A DNA stretch of 64,000 nt, taken from assembly GCA_937872095.1 (NCBI GenBank), contig CALMNW010000076.1, positions 62,001 to 126,000 of the forward strand, written 5' to 3'. Made by a program: the position numbers and the translations under genes. Positions 51,794 to 61,281 of the stretch are shown piece by piece (the stretch's first letter is position 1; each line of letters opens with the position of its first letter). This DNA comes from an uncultured Verrucomicrobiota bacterium. GTDB lineage: Bacteria; Verrucomicrobiota; Kiritimatiellia; CAIQIC01; Lenti-01. The notes below the pieces were generated by a model that was given only the letters and a program-made list of their open reading frames with translations, was not told the origin of the DNA and made no database searches.

Positions 51794-53535
51794 CCCCGCC
51801 ACCCCCACCCGTCGCCGCCATGGAACAACTACATATCGCCGCCACGCCCGCCTGGGCCCAAGACGCCATCTGGTACCAGATCTTTCCCGAGCGCTTCCGC
51901 AACGGCGCGCCGCAGTCCGATCCGCGCCCCGAGGATTTCGGCGGGCAAGGCATCCCCGGCTGGCGGGTTTCGCCCTGGAGCATGGAATGGTACGGGCGCG
52001 ACGACTGGGAAAAGCCGCGCGCGGCGAATTTCTGGTCCACGGTGTTCGACCGGCGCTTCGGCGGCGATCTCGTCGGCCTGCGCGAGCAGCTGCCTTACCT
52101 GGAAAAGCTGGGCATCACCGCGATCTATCTGAACCCGATCTTCCGGGCGGCGTCGCTGCACAAGTACGACGCTACGGCCTACCACCATATCGACCCGACC
52201 TTCGGCCCCGACCGCGAGGGCGATCTGCGCGCGCTGGCCGCCGCCAATGAAACCGAAGACCCCGCCACCTGGATCTGGACCGCGGCAGACCGCTATTTCC
52301 TCGAGCTGGTCGCCGACGTCCACGCGCGCGGCATGCGGATCATCCTCGACGGCGTCTTCAACCACTCCGGCACGCGCTGTTTCGCGTTCCAGGACCTGCT
52401 GCAGAACGGCCGGGCGTCGAAATACGCCGATTGGTACCAGGTCACGAAGTGGCACCGGGACGGCACGTTCGCCTACGCGAGCTGGGACGGCGGCGGCAGC
52501 CTGCCCAACTTCGGGCGCGACGAGCACACGCTGAATCCCGGCGTGAAAAAATACCTCTTCGATTGCACCCGCCGCTGGATGGATCCTTCCGGCCAGGGCC
52601 AGCCGGCCGAAGGCATCGACGGCTGGCGGCTGGACGTCGCCTTCTGCGTGCCGCACGGCTTCTGGCGCGAGTGGCACGCGCACGTCCGCGCGATCAATCC
52701 CGAGGCCTACACGACCGGCGAAATCGTCGGTCCCGCGCAGGACTGGGTGAAGCCCGACGAATTTTCCGCGGTGATGAACTACGAGTGGACTTATCCGACG
52801 ATCGCGTTCTTCACCACGAACGCCGTCCATCTGGGCGCGGCGGAGTTCCGCGCGCGCATCGACGCGCTCCACGCGCGGCACGGTCCCGGCAGCACGCGAA
52901 TCCTGCAGAACCTGCTCGACTCGCACGACACCGGCCGCATCCTCACGATGTTCGAGAGCGCCTGTCCGCCCGTGGTTTCCTGGGACGCCTATTTCAATTG
53001 GCCCAAGGTGGCCGACAATCCCGGTCTGAAGACCCAGCGCCCCGGCCCCAAAGCCAAGGAAGCGCTGAAAATGGCCGCCGCCTGGCAATTCGCCGGGCCC
53101 GGCGCGCCGATGATCTATTACGGCACCGAAGTCGGCATGTGGGGCGGCAACGATCCCTGCGACCGCCAGCCGATGCTGTGGAGCGACCTCGCCTACGACG
53201 ACGAAACGCAGGGGTTCCGCGCGCCGCTGCCGCAGGCGCATCCGCGCGCGCCGGACCTGGATCTCTTCGCGTTCTACCAGCGGATGATCGCCATCCGGAA
53301 AGCCGAACCGGCCCTGCGACGCGGCGCATTCCGCTGGCTGCCCGCGCCCGACGATTCCACGCTCGTCTTCGAACGGGAACTCGACGGCGCGAAGATCGTT
53401 TGCGCCATCCGCAAAGGCGCCGGCGACGTGCAGATCGAGCTGCCGAGCGCCGGCCGCGATTTGTGGACCGGCGGCGACGTGCCGGCGGGCCCGTTGACCG
53501 TTCCTGGCGATGGCTTCCGGCTCGTGCGGCTATAA
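51790..53535 (+). CDS. GH13 alpha-amylase-family glycosidase (neopullulanase/CDase-like)
   Basis: The 581-residue enzyme acts on alpha-glucans or maltodextrins. The TIM-barrel motifs are WYQIFPERFRNGAP, ITAIYLNPIFRAASLHKYD, RIILDGVFNHSG, the nucleophile region GIDGWRLDVAFC, the acid/base TTGEIVGPAQDW and NLLDSHDTGRI. The catalytic Asp, Glu and second Asp are present. No signal peptide is seen, so it is probably cytoplasmic. The internal ATG at 51820 is an alternative start. It is coupled to the cupin gene by ATGA, and its 3' end overlaps the convergent DUF4230 gene by 6 bp. Confidence 0.92.
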   Translation: MTPPPPPVAAMEQLHIAATPAWAQDAIWYQIFPERFRNGAPQSDPRPEDFGGQGIPGWRVSPWSMEWYGRDDWEKPRAANFWSTVFDRRFGGDLVGLREQLPYLEKLGITAIYLNPIFRAASLHKYDATAYHHIDPTFGPDREGDLRALAAANETEDPATWIWTAADRYFLELVADVHARGMRIILDGVFNHSGTRCFAFQDLLQNGRASKYADWYQVTKWHRDGTFAYASWDGGGSLPNFGRDEHTLNPGVKKYLFDCTRRWMDPSGQGQPAEGIDGWRLDVAFCVPHGFWREWHAHVRAINPEAYTTGEIVGPAQDWVKPDEFSAVMNYEWTYPTIAFFTTNAVHLGAAEFRARIDALHARHGPGSTRILQNLLDSHDTGRILTMFESACPPVVSWDAYFNWPKVADNPGLKTQRPGPKAKEALKMAAAWQFAGPGAPMIYYGTEVGMWGGNDPCDRQPMLWSDLAYDDETQGFRAPLPQAHPRAPDLDLFAFYQRMIAIRKAEPALRRGAFRWLPAPDDSTLVFERELDGAKIVCAIRKGAGDVQIELPSAGRDLWTGGDVPAGPLTVPGDGFRLVRL

Positions 53536-54234
53536 TGCCGCGGGCGCGACGTTTTCCACGAGCCGGGTCTGGTGGGGAACCGCATCGGGAAAGACGACGC
53601 TCACGGCCTGGGCGCCGAAGCTCTTCGCCAACATTTCCATGGTTTGCCGGGCGGAGGTCTGCACTTCGGAGCTGAGCCGGTGCGCGAGGTTTCCGGCCAG
53701 CGCTTCGGCTTGGCCCTTGGCGGCCTCCATGAGCTTGTTGCGGTCCACTTCGTTGAAGCCGCCGCCGAGGATGCGGTTGACCACGTCGGGCAGGATGATG
53801 GGCAGGAGCTTGCCGCCCTGCTCGTCGTAGAAGGTCACGTTGCGCACGTGCACGACGTAGTCGCACCGCGGCATCTGCAGGCGGTAGCGGCCGGGCCCCT
53901 CCTCCGCCACCGCGAACGCGGGATCGCGCAGGTCGTACTGGAAGTCGATGTCGAACTCGAAGATCATCGCCATCTTCCGCGACGTGATCAGCCACTCCAG
54001 GTAGCGCTTGCCGAGGTCGCCGAGGAGGTGGTCGCGCGCGGTCACGATTTCCTTCGTCACCGCCTTGAACGCGGACAGCACGCCGATGGCCTTCAGCTCC
54101 TCGATGGAGGCGACGGCGTCGATCTGCATTTTCCGCCCGCCGCCCTTCCGGCGGAACAGCAGCATCAGGACGCCCGCGAACAAGGCGCCGCAGACCAAGC
54201 TGAGCAAAACGATGGTCAAAGATTGGCTGATCAT
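53530..54234 (-). CDS. Membrane-anchored DUF4230-like protein
   Basis: The 234-residue protein has an N-terminal transmembrane helix (SQSLTIVLLSLVCGALFAGVLMLLF) and a basic stretch, then a domain with IEELKAIGVLSAFKAVTKEIV, AMIFEFDIDFQYDLRDP and VHVRNVTFYDEQGGKLLP that fits DUF4230. A helical tail (DRNKLMEAAKGQAEALAGNLAHRL) follows, as in those proteins. The role is unknown. The start is the ATG at 54234; the track start lies further upstream in another gene. It is 4 bp downstream of the GT4 gene. Confidence 0.7.
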   Translation of the reverse strand: MISQSLTIVLLSLVCGALFAGVLMLLFRRKGGGRKMQIDAVASIEELKAIGVLSAFKAVTKEIVTARDHLLGDLGKRYLEWLITSRKMAMIFEFDIDFQYDLRDPAFAVAEEGPGRYRLQMPRCDYVVHVRNVTFYDEQGGKLLPIILPDVVNRILGGGFNEVDRNKLMEAAKGQAEALAGNLAHRLSSEVQTSARQTMEMLAKSFGAQAVSVVFPDAVPHQTRLVENVAPAAL

Positions 54235-54238
54235 TCCG

Positions 54239-55354
54239 TCACCTCGCGGTTTGCTGGAGAACATACCACAATTTTTCGGCGCTGGCTTCCCAGGTGAAGC
54301 CGGCGGCGCGGCGGCGCGCCGCCGCGATCTGCCGCGCCCGTTCGGCGGCCGGCAAGGCGAGCGCCGCGCGCAGCGCGTCGGCGAAAGCCTGCTCGTCGCG
54401 GCCGTCCGCATAGCGGACGGCATCGCCGCCGACTTCGGGAATGGACGCCTCGCGCGTCGTCAGGACGGGCGCGCCCGCCCGCATGGCTTCGAGCACGGGC
54501 AGGCCGAAGCCTTCGTAGAGCGACGGAAACGCGAACCAGTCCGCGTTCTGATAAAGCGCGATCAATTCGCGCCACGGCAGGCCGGGATAGCGAATCGCGC
54601 GGCCGGACGGCGTTTCTTTCAGCGCGGCGGCCACGTCGGCCTCGCCCAGCCGCGCCTTGCCCACCAGGACCAGGCGATGCGGAATTTCCGCCGCAAGGCG
54701 GTTGAACGCGCGCACCAGGACCCCCACGTTCTTGTGCGGATAGGTGTGCGCCACGCACAGCAGATAGGGGGCGCCTGCCAGTTCCCGCGGCGGCGGGCCG
54801 GCCGGCTCGCCGAACGCCGGATCGGCCGCGAGCCGCGTCGTCGTCACCTTCTCCGGCGGCACGCCGAGAAAACGGACGACGTCCGATTTGGCGAATTCCG
54901 AAATGGCCACCACCGCATCGCTGCGGCGCGCGGCGGACGGATAGAGCACGTCCATCGCGCGGGCCGCGAGCCAGGAGACGTCCTGCGGAAACCGCTTGTA
55001 CTGCACGTCGAGGATGGAGACGACCTGCGGGCAGGCGTAAAACGCCGGCGCGGTATAGCCCGGGGACCAGAGGAGGTCCACGCGCGCGCGGCGCGCCAAC
55101 CGCGGCAATTGCAGCTGTTCGGCGAGGATGCGGACGAACCGGTTCGTGGCGGCGACGCCGGCGGGCACCGCTTCCGCGGCCGGGAATTCCGCGCGCAGCT
55201 TGCCGTCGTTCTCCGCGTTGGTAAACAGCACCAGATCCGGACGGTCGGGCCGGCGCGACAGCGCGCGGAGCGATTCCAGCAGATAGGTTTCGGAACCGCC
55301 GACTTCCCCGGGCAAATAGAAGAGCGCGTTAACGCCCAGCCGCAGGGCGGTCAT
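54239..55354 (-). CDS. Family-4-type glycosyltransferase
   Basis: The 371-residue GT-B enzyme has an N-terminal acceptor domain (RLGVNALFYLPGEVGGSETYLLESLRAL) and a C-terminal donor domain with LLCVAHTYPHKNVGVLVRAF and the nucleotide-sugar motif FPSLYEGFGLPVLEAMRAGAPVLTT (E-x7-E). It would add a sugar to a surface glycan or lipid carrier. Its start overlaps the DUF2304 gene by 26 bp, indicating tight coupling in the 58886-53530 operon. Confidence 0.92.
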   Translation of the reverse strand: MTALRLGVNALFYLPGEVGGSETYLLESLRALSRRPDRPDLVLFTNAENDGKLRAEFPAAEAVPAGVAATNRFVRILAEQLQLPRLARRARVDLLWSPGYTAPAFYACPQVVSILDVQYKRFPQDVSWLAARAMDVLYPSAARRSDAVVAISEFAKSDVVRFLGVPPEKVTTTRLAADPAFGEPAGPPPRELAGAPYLLCVAHTYPHKNVGVLVRAFNRLAAEIPHRLVLVGKARLGEADVAAALKETPSGRAIRYPGLPWRELIALYQNADWFAFPSLYEGFGLPVLEAMRAGAPVLTTREASIPEVGGDAVRYADGRDEQAFADALRAALALPAAERARQIAAARRRAAGFTWEASAEKLWYVLQQTAR

Positions 55355-55814
55355 CGGTCTTCTCCTTGGGCGCGGCCGGCGCCGCGCCGATCCGGCGTTC
55401 CAGTTCCTGGATCCGGGCCTCCAGGATCGCGCAGCGGGAAGCCGTGGAAGCCGCCTTGTCGTTCAGCGCCGACAGCGCGATCGAGAAATGGAACGACACG
55501 AGGACCAGGAACACGAACACCACCGCGACCACGGACGTGACGTATTGCATGCCGAACCACTCGCGGGCGACGTCCATCACCTGCGGGAAAAAGGCGGCCA
55601 GCGTGATCGTGGCGGCCGTCGCCAGCCACAGCACGGCGTATTTCTCCCGCAGCTTGTAGCCGCGGATCGCCAGCAGCGTGATCAGGAAAACGCCGACGCT
55701 GACCGCGCCCATGAGGGCGCGGATCCGCATCATCTGCGAGGCTTCCGCCAGCCACGGCCACGCCGCGAAAACGCCGGCGGCCAAAACGGCGAGCAAGAGC
55801 AGGAACCGTTTCAT
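55329..55814 (-). CDS. DUF2304-type membrane protein
   Basis: The 161-residue protein has about four hydrophobic helices (FLLLLAVLAAGVFAAWPWL, GVFLITLLAIRGYKLREKYAVLWL, YVTSVVAVVFVFLVLVSFHFSIAL) and a C-terminal coiled coil (RCAILEARIQELERRIG). The pattern KLREKYAVLWL is characteristic of DUF2304, a family usually found beside GT2 enzymes in glycan clusters. Both ends overlap its neighbours. Confidence 0.8.
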   Translation of the reverse strand: MKRFLLLLAVLAAGVFAAWPWLAEASQMMRIRALMGAVSVGVFLITLLAIRGYKLREKYAVLWLATAATITLAAFFPQVMDVAREWFGMQYVTSVVAVVFVFLVLVSFHFSIALSALNDKAASTASRCAILEARIQELERRIGAAPAAPKEKTDDRPAAGR

Positions 55815-56578
55815 GGCGCCGGGCATCCTTTCTTGATGAAGGCCGCCGATCCGCGCGGATCCACCGAACGCAGCCGGTCCACGAACAAGGCCAGAAACAC
55901 TTTCGCGGCGAAATTCACCGTTCCCCACGCCTGGATCGAGGATTGGCCGCCTTGCCGGGGCTTGAAGGCCACGGGCACTTCTTCCAGCGAGAAGCCTTGC
56001 CGCCGCAGCAGCGCGATGGCTTCGGCTTCCGGATAATCCGACGGATAGTGGAGGGCGAAGCATTGCAGCAAGGGGCGCGACACCAGCCAAAACCCGGACG
56101 TGGGATCCGTGATGCGCTTGCGGCAGATGATCGACACGAACACGGCCAAGCCTTTGAGCACGAATCGCCGCAGTCCGTTGCCGTGGTAGGTGCTGCCCTC
56201 TCCGTGGCGCGTGCCGACCACGAGATCGGTGGGCTGGCGCAGCATCGCCTCAACCAGCTTGAGCGCCTCGCTGGGGGGATGCTGGCCATCGCCGTCCAAC
56301 CGGATGAGATAATCGTAGCCGCTTTCCAGCGCGTCCTTGAAGCCCGTCTGGACGGCCGGTCCGACGCCCAAATTGCACGGCAGGCGCAGCACGCGGGCGC
56401 CGCAGGCCCGCGCGACCTCCGCGGTGCCGTCGACCGAGCCGTCGTCCACCACCGCCACGGCGGCGCCCGGCAGATGGGTCCGGACGTCCGCCAGCAGGCC
56501 CGGCAGCGAGGCTTCCTCGTTGTACGCGGGAATCAGCACCAGCGTGCGTTCCATAAATGACTGCAGGACCGTTTCCAT
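55811..56578 (-). CDS. GT2 family glycosyltransferase (DPM1/polyprenyl-phosphate-sugar synthase-like)
   Basis: The 255-residue enzyme has VLIPAYNEEASLPGLL, VVDDGSVDGTAEVA, the metal-binding IRLDGDGQHPPSE and TDPTSGFWLVSRP motifs of dolichyl- or undecaprenyl-phosphate sugar synthases. There are no C-terminal membrane helices. It likely makes a polyprenyl-phosphate-linked sugar donor for the adjacent GT-C enzyme. The ATG at 56554 (MERTLVLIPAYNEE) is an alternative start. Its stop overlaps the DUF2304 start. Confidence 0.9.
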   Translation of the reverse strand: METVLQSFMERTLVLIPAYNEEASLPGLLADVRTHLPGAAVAVVDDGSVDGTAEVARACGARVLRLPCNLGVGPAVQTGFKDALESGYDYLIRLDGDGQHPPSEALKLVEAMLRQPTDLVVGTRHGEGSTYHGNGLRRFVLKGLAVFVSIICRKRITDPTSGFWLVSRPLLQCFALHYPSDYPEAEAIALLRRQGFSLEEVPVAFKPRQGGQSSIQAWGTVNFAAKVFLALFVDRLRSVDPRGSAAFIKKGCPAP

Positions 56579-56585
56579 GGCGCGT

Positions 56586-58886
56586 TCAGTCTGTCACGGA
56601 AGGCCCGTCGGATTCAACCCGAATGATGATCCGCCGCAATTGCACGCCCAGATCGGGGGGATAGCCGCGCAAGCCGTCTTTGGCCGGATCATACGGGCGA
56701 TCCACGCGAAACGAATAGATGCCGGTTGCTTTGCGATCCCCGTCGTTCCGGGGCCGTTCGCATTCCCCTTGCGCGGTCGCGGCGCCCGCCGGAAATTCCA
56801 AGCCGATCTCCCGGCCGCCCCACGGCGGCGTCACCCGCAAGATTTGCTTTGTCCACTCCGCAGCGGGCGGCGACCACGATCCTTCGGCCCGGAGCATCGC
56901 GCGCCCGCCCTTTTCCGGGATCGGGCCGACGATACCGCTACCCTGCCGGGTCCAGGCGGCTCCCTTCCGGACCGGGCCCCAAGAACCGCGCAGACCGACC
57001 GGACTGCCGTCCAGCACTTTGTCTTGGGCAGCCGTTTCGCCCGGCGCCAGAGGCACCGCCCGCAAAAAGACGTTTTGCACGATCCGTTCGCCGGGTTCCG
57101 CCGGGAAAAAGGCTCGGGTCCGCACCACGGGGAATCGACCCGTCGCCGCAAAAACCGGTTCCAGCCGCAGGCCGTCTTCCAAGGCGGTCGGCGACCACGA
57201 GGTGGCTATCCAGACTTCTTCGGTTTGCGCCAGCGCAGAGATCCAGCCGGCAACGTCCGGCCAATGTGGGTCCGCCCCCTCCCCCAGTCCCAGCACCCGG
57301 TGCTTCAAGCCCGCCGCATAGGGCACGCTGTGAGCATAATAGTCGAACACGATCCGCCGATCCGTTCCCAGACGTTGCGCGACGGTTTCGGCCCATTCGG
57401 TCGCGCCGCGATCGTTGACCGTGAAATAGGCCGTCGGCCAGCGAAAGACGTTGGCCCCGCCCGCCAGCAGCGCCACGAACGCAACCACCGTCTTTCCTTT
57501 CGTTCCGGACATGCCGGCCAGCGCCGCCGACGCCGGCGCGGCCAGCAAGGCGATGCCCATCAGCACCACCGGCAGGAAGCGCCGTTGGCTCCACAGCCCG
57601 ACCGGAATTTCCACGCCCTTGACGAACAAGAACAGCAGCGACGCCCAGCAAAGGGCCACCAGCCAAAACCGCTCCCGGATGGGTCTCCCCTCGAGCAAAA
57701 CCGTACCGGCCGCGGCCAAGGCCAACAGCCCGTACGGCCAGCGGATTCCGCTCCACGTGGAAACGGCGCCGGAACGCAACGTCGCGCCAACGCCGCCCGG
57801 CAGCAGGACCATCAGCAGCAACGGCAGCGCGCCCAGCGCCAACCAGCCCCACGGGGAGGCCGCGCGGTCCCTCTTCCGAATCCAGGCGCGGACGGCAGGA
57901 GAAAATCCGGCGCACACGGCCAACAAAGACAAGAGCGCCATTCCGACCAGCGCCAGCGCCAAAGCCCGATGTTCCGGCACGGAAAACACCATTTGCTTCA
58001 GCGTCGCCCAGCGCGTCCAATCCCCGTACGGTTGGCAAACCCAGCGCGTCAGCGCCCAGAACGGGAACGCGCCCGCGAGTCCGCCCGCCGCCACGCCGAG
58101 GGCCGTTTTCGGATCGCGGCGTTCCAGCATCAAGCCCAGCGCCACGGGCGCGGAAAGCACGGCGAGCGTCGGATGATAGCCGACCGCGAGCCCCAGCGCA
58201 AAACCCGCTCCGGCGGCCCAGCCGCCGCGCAGGGGACGCGCGGAAGCCGCCGCGACGACGGCGGCGATCAGCGCGGCGCCGACGGCCTCGGCGTAAAACC
58301 CGCGGAAAAACCACGCCGGCCAGGCCGTTCCCGCGATCAAGGCCGTCGCGACCACCGTCCCCCAGCCGCCCCCGGCCGAAAATCCCGCCGCCAAAACCAG
58401 TGCCAGCCACAGCGCCCCGACCAGCGGAACGAACCGTTCCGGGGACAGCGCGGGTTCAAGTCCCGCGGCCGCCAACGGCAGCACCGGCATGAAGTAGGGC
58501 GTCGTTTCGATTCCCTCCGGCCCTTCCAGTTGGAACGCGCGGTCGCGCGTCGGCCGGACCAGCGGATCGTCGCACAACCAGAAATCCCGCCGCAACGCGG
58601 GCGGCGTTTCGGCCATGACCGCATCCGGATCGTGGAATCCGCGACCCTCGGCAAACGCCTGCGCCATCTGGCGGTACGTCATGTCGTCCAGACCCGTGAA
58701 ACGGTCGTCGTGCGGATAGAAAAAGAGAAACCCGGCGCCGATCCCCCACAACGCCACGCATCCCCAGCGGGCCCGGGCCGAAGCAGAGCGCCACCGGGAA
58801 ACGAAAGCAGGCCGCATCCACGCCAGCAACGCCGCCAGCGGCAGCGCCGTCGCGCCCAGCAAGATCCACATCAATGACGACATCAT
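56586..58886 (-). CDS. GT-C-type membrane glycosyltransferase-like protein
   Basis: The 766-residue protein has about 12 membrane helices. A periplasmic loop follows the second helix, with an acidic pair in RFTGLDDMTYRQMAQAF as in GT-C enzymes, and a C-terminal soluble domain of about 230 residues ends YSFRVDRPYDPAKDG. It probably transfers a sugar from the lipid-linked donor made by the GT2 enzyme next door. The donor and acceptor are unknown. It is the first gene of the minus-strand glycan operon. Confidence 0.75.
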   Translation of the reverse strand: MMSSLMWILLGATALPLAALLAWMRPAFVSRWRSASARARWGCVALWGIGAGFLFFYPHDDRFTGLDDMTYRQMAQAFAEGRGFHDPDAVMAETPPALRRDFWLCDDPLVRPTRDRAFQLEGPEGIETTPYFMPVLPLAAAGLEPALSPERFVPLVGALWLALVLAAGFSAGGGWGTVVATALIAGTAWPAWFFRGFYAEAVGAALIAAVVAAASARPLRGGWAAGAGFALGLAVGYHPTLAVLSAPVALGLMLERRDPKTALGVAAGGLAGAFPFWALTRWVCQPYGDWTRWATLKQMVFSVPEHRALALALVGMALLSLLAVCAGFSPAVRAWIRKRDRAASPWGWLALGALPLLLMVLLPGGVGATLRSGAVSTWSGIRWPYGLLALAAAGTVLLEGRPIRERFWLVALCWASLLFLFVKGVEIPVGLWSQRRFLPVVLMGIALLAAPASAALAGMSGTKGKTVVAFVALLAGGANVFRWPTAYFTVNDRGATEWAETVAQRLGTDRRIVFDYYAHSVPYAAGLKHRVLGLGEGADPHWPDVAGWISALAQTEEVWIATSWSPTALEDGLRLEPVFAATGRFPVVRTRAFFPAEPGERIVQNVFLRAVPLAPGETAAQDKVLDGSPVGLRGSWGPVRKGAAWTRQGSGIVGPIPEKGGRAMLRAEGSWSPPAAEWTKQILRVTPPWGGREIGLEFPAGAATAQGECERPRNDGDRKATGIYSFRVDRPYDPAKDGLRGYPPDLGVQLRRIIIRVESDGPSVTD

Positions 58887-59032
58887 GGTTCAGCGCATTC
58901 GGCCGCGGCGACGGAACCTCCGCAACACGGCCTTGATCGCCCGGCCACTGTAGGGCATTCGCGGCGCCGAAGCAATGCAAAGCCCAAACGCCATCGCCCC
59001 GTTTCTCCGCGCCGCCATTTTCGTTTTGAGGA

Positions 59033-59061
59033 TTGACTGGTGATGCGAACGCCGATAAACA
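59033..59061 (+). promoter_or_regulatory. Promoter of the first BACON/FG-GAP gene
   Basis: TTGACT and TAAACA are spaced by exactly 17 bases. The matching block upstream of the third family gene (63648-63676) shares the flanking TTTCG-TTTGA-GATTGAC sequence, which supports a real promoter. The leader to the ATG is about 85 bases. Confidence 0.6.
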
Positions 59062-59149
59062 TGGCCCCCTCGCGCCAACCGGATTTCGCCGGGCGACGAG
59101 AACTCGGCCCGCCCTCCATCGAAATGAACTGCAGCAAAGGACGACGCAG

Positions 59150-61084
59150 ATGAAAAACACCTGGATGACCTTCGGCTTGGCCACCCTTTTGGCGCAATCG
59201 GCAGTTGCGGAACCGGAGACCAAGATCGGGGAAGTCAACGGCGTCGTTTCGATGGAAGCCGAGAGCTACACGTCGCAATCGGGCTATGCCCGCTATGCGA
59301 ACGGCGACGCGTCGGGAGCGGCGGTGATGCGGGCGGACGGGGCCGACAACAGCAGCTTGAATTTCCAATTCACGGTTCAGCAAGCCGGCACGTGGTACGT
59401 CTGGATCCGCGCCTACGCCACGGCCGACGTCAACAACGGCTATCGGCTGGGCTTGGACAATGCGGTTTTGGGGGAGATCTACCTGAAGAAAATCGGCTGG
59501 AGCTGGCTGCCGGAATGGCTGAACGGCGAGAGCCACGCGAGTCCGGTCACCATCACCCTGACGGCCGGAAGCCACGTGCTGAAAATCCTCAAGCGAAAGA
59601 TCGAAAATCCGCTGATCGACAAGATCGTGCTGACCCGGACCGCCGAAGCGCCGACGGGCTACGGACCGGCCCCCACGGGGCTCGTTCCGGCGGCGTTGGC
59701 CATCAGCCCGGCCAGCGCGGCCATTCCCTTCGGCGGCGCGACCGGCCGCCGGATCGCCGTTGCCGCCAACGTGCCGTGGACGGCCACGGCCAGCGCGGCG
59801 TGGATCCGGATCGTCTCCGGCGCGGCGGGAGCGACCAACGGAACCGTGACCTACAACGTCGCCGCCAATACGGGCGGCGCGCGCTCCGGCACCCTCGCGG
59901 TTTCCGGCGGCGGCCTCACCCGGGTTTTCACGATCAGCCAAAGCGCCGCGACGATCTTGACCCTCGCTCCCGCCAGCACGTGGGCCCCCGGCGCCGGGGC
60001 GAACGGCCGGCAGATTTCGATCGTCGCCAACGCGACCTGGACCGCGACGATCGACGATCCGTGGATTTCCGTGGCGTCGTTCGCCTGGGGCCCCGCCACG
60101 ACCAAGATGACGTTCGACGTCCTGCCGAACGCCGGCCGGGCCTTCCGCACGGGCACCGTCACGGTTTCCGGCGGCGGCCTCGTCCGGACGCACAAGGTGA
60201 ACCAGTGGCCGCGCCCCACCCATCCGCGCGTGTCGGCCGACGGGGACGTCGACGGGGATTTCGAGGCGGACGTCGCCGTCTTCCATCCGGCGTCGGGCAC
60301 GTGGAACCTGCTGTTCAGCACCGGCGCCCGCGCGACCCTGCATTTCGGCTGGAGCGAGACCTTGCCCGTCCCGGCGGACTACGACGGCGACGGCATGGCG
60401 GATTTCGCCGTGTACCATCCCGCCACCGGCAACTGGCACTTCTTCTATAGCTCAGGCGGAGCCCGCACGATCCAGTTCGGCTGGCGCGAAACCGTGCCCG
60501 TGCCGGGCGACTACGACGGCGACGGCAAGGCGGATCTGGCCGTCTACCATCCCGCGGAGGGGCGCTGGTATTTCCTGTGCAGCGCGGCCGGACGCTACAG
60601 CGTGAAATGGGGCTGGTCGACGACCGTGCCCGTCCCGGCCGATTACGACGGCGACGGCGCGACCGACGTCGGCGTCTACCATCCCGCCACGGGCAATTGG
60701 AGCATTCTGCCCTCGTCCTTCCCGGCCATCGGTCCGATCCAGGTGCAATGGGGCTGGTCGGAAGCGGTGCCGGTGCCCGCGGACTACAACGGCGACGGCA
60801 AGGCCGACTTCGCCGTCTTCCACCGGGCGACCGGAAACTGGCACGTCTCCTACTCCGGCGGCGGCACGGCCACGCAGCAGTTCGGCTGGCAATCCACGGT
60901 GCCGGTCCCGGCGGACTACGACGGCGACGGCGCCGCCGATTGGGCCGTCTACCATCCCGCGACCGGCGATTGGCACGTCCTCAAATCGACCACCGGGGGC
61001 ATTCGGGTGCAGAACTGGGGCTGGAGCACGGCGACGCCCACCCTGCTCTATCCGCTGATCCATGCCTGGTTCGATCTGCCCTGA
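59150..61084 (+). CDS. Secreted CBM-like, BACON and FG-GAP/VCBS repeat protein
   Basis: The 644-residue product has a signal peptide (TFGLATLLAQSAVAE). Next is a carbohydrate-binding-module-like domain (SMEAESYTSQSGYARY, TWYVWIRAYATADVNNGYR), about residues 28-165. Two BACON-type domains follow (LAISPASAAIPFG, AIDDPWISVASFAWG), and from about residue 360 come about six FG-GAP/VCBS repeats of some 45 residues with calcium loops of DYDGDGKAD type. It is probably anchored to or displayed on polysaccharide. The ATG at 59150 sits in the block GGACGACGCAGATG, which recurs at the third family gene. No catalytic domain is seen. Confidence 0.82.
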   Translation: MKNTWMTFGLATLLAQSAVAEPETKIGEVNGVVSMEAESYTSQSGYARYANGDASGAAVMRADGADNSSLNFQFTVQQAGTWYVWIRAYATADVNNGYRLGLDNAVLGEIYLKKIGWSWLPEWLNGESHASPVTITLTAGSHVLKILKRKIENPLIDKIVLTRTAEAPTGYGPAPTGLVPAALAISPASAAIPFGGATGRRIAVAANVPWTATASAAWIRIVSGAAGATNGTVTYNVAANTGGARSGTLAVSGGGLTRVFTISQSAATILTLAPASTWAPGAGANGRQISIVANATWTATIDDPWISVASFAWGPATTKMTFDVLPNAGRAFRTGTVTVSGGGLVRTHKVNQWPRPTHPRVSADGDVDGDFEADVAVFHPASGTWNLLFSTGARATLHFGWSETLPVPADYDGDGMADFAVYHPATGNWHFFYSSGGARTIQFGWRETVPVPGDYDGDGKADLAVYHPAEGRWYFLCSAAGRYSVKWGWSTTVPVPADYDGDGATDVGVYHPATGNWSILPSSFPAIGPIQVQWGWSEAVPVPADYNGDGKADFAVFHRATGNWHVSYSGGGTATQQFGWQSTVPVPADYDGDGAADWAVYHPATGDWHVLKSTTGGIRVQNWGWSTATPTLLYPLIHAWFDLP

Positions 61085-61281
61085 GCCGAATTATCTCTTC
61101 GCAACGAAAATCGACCGAACCCCCATTGGCCAGACGGGGTTGCGCCCTTTCCTCGCCATCCATCTCCCCGGCAGGGCAAATTAAACCTTTTTATTCCCGG
61201 CCGGATAGGTTAGCCAAAATAAAACCCTTCCGGGAAAAACTGCAGCGCGACATGACCGAACCTGAAACGAAACGAGAGAAC

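Noticed and set aside
58883-60439. 518-residue minus-strand ORF
   Set aside because: It is antisense to the first BACON/FG-GAP gene and overlaps the upstream glycan gene start.
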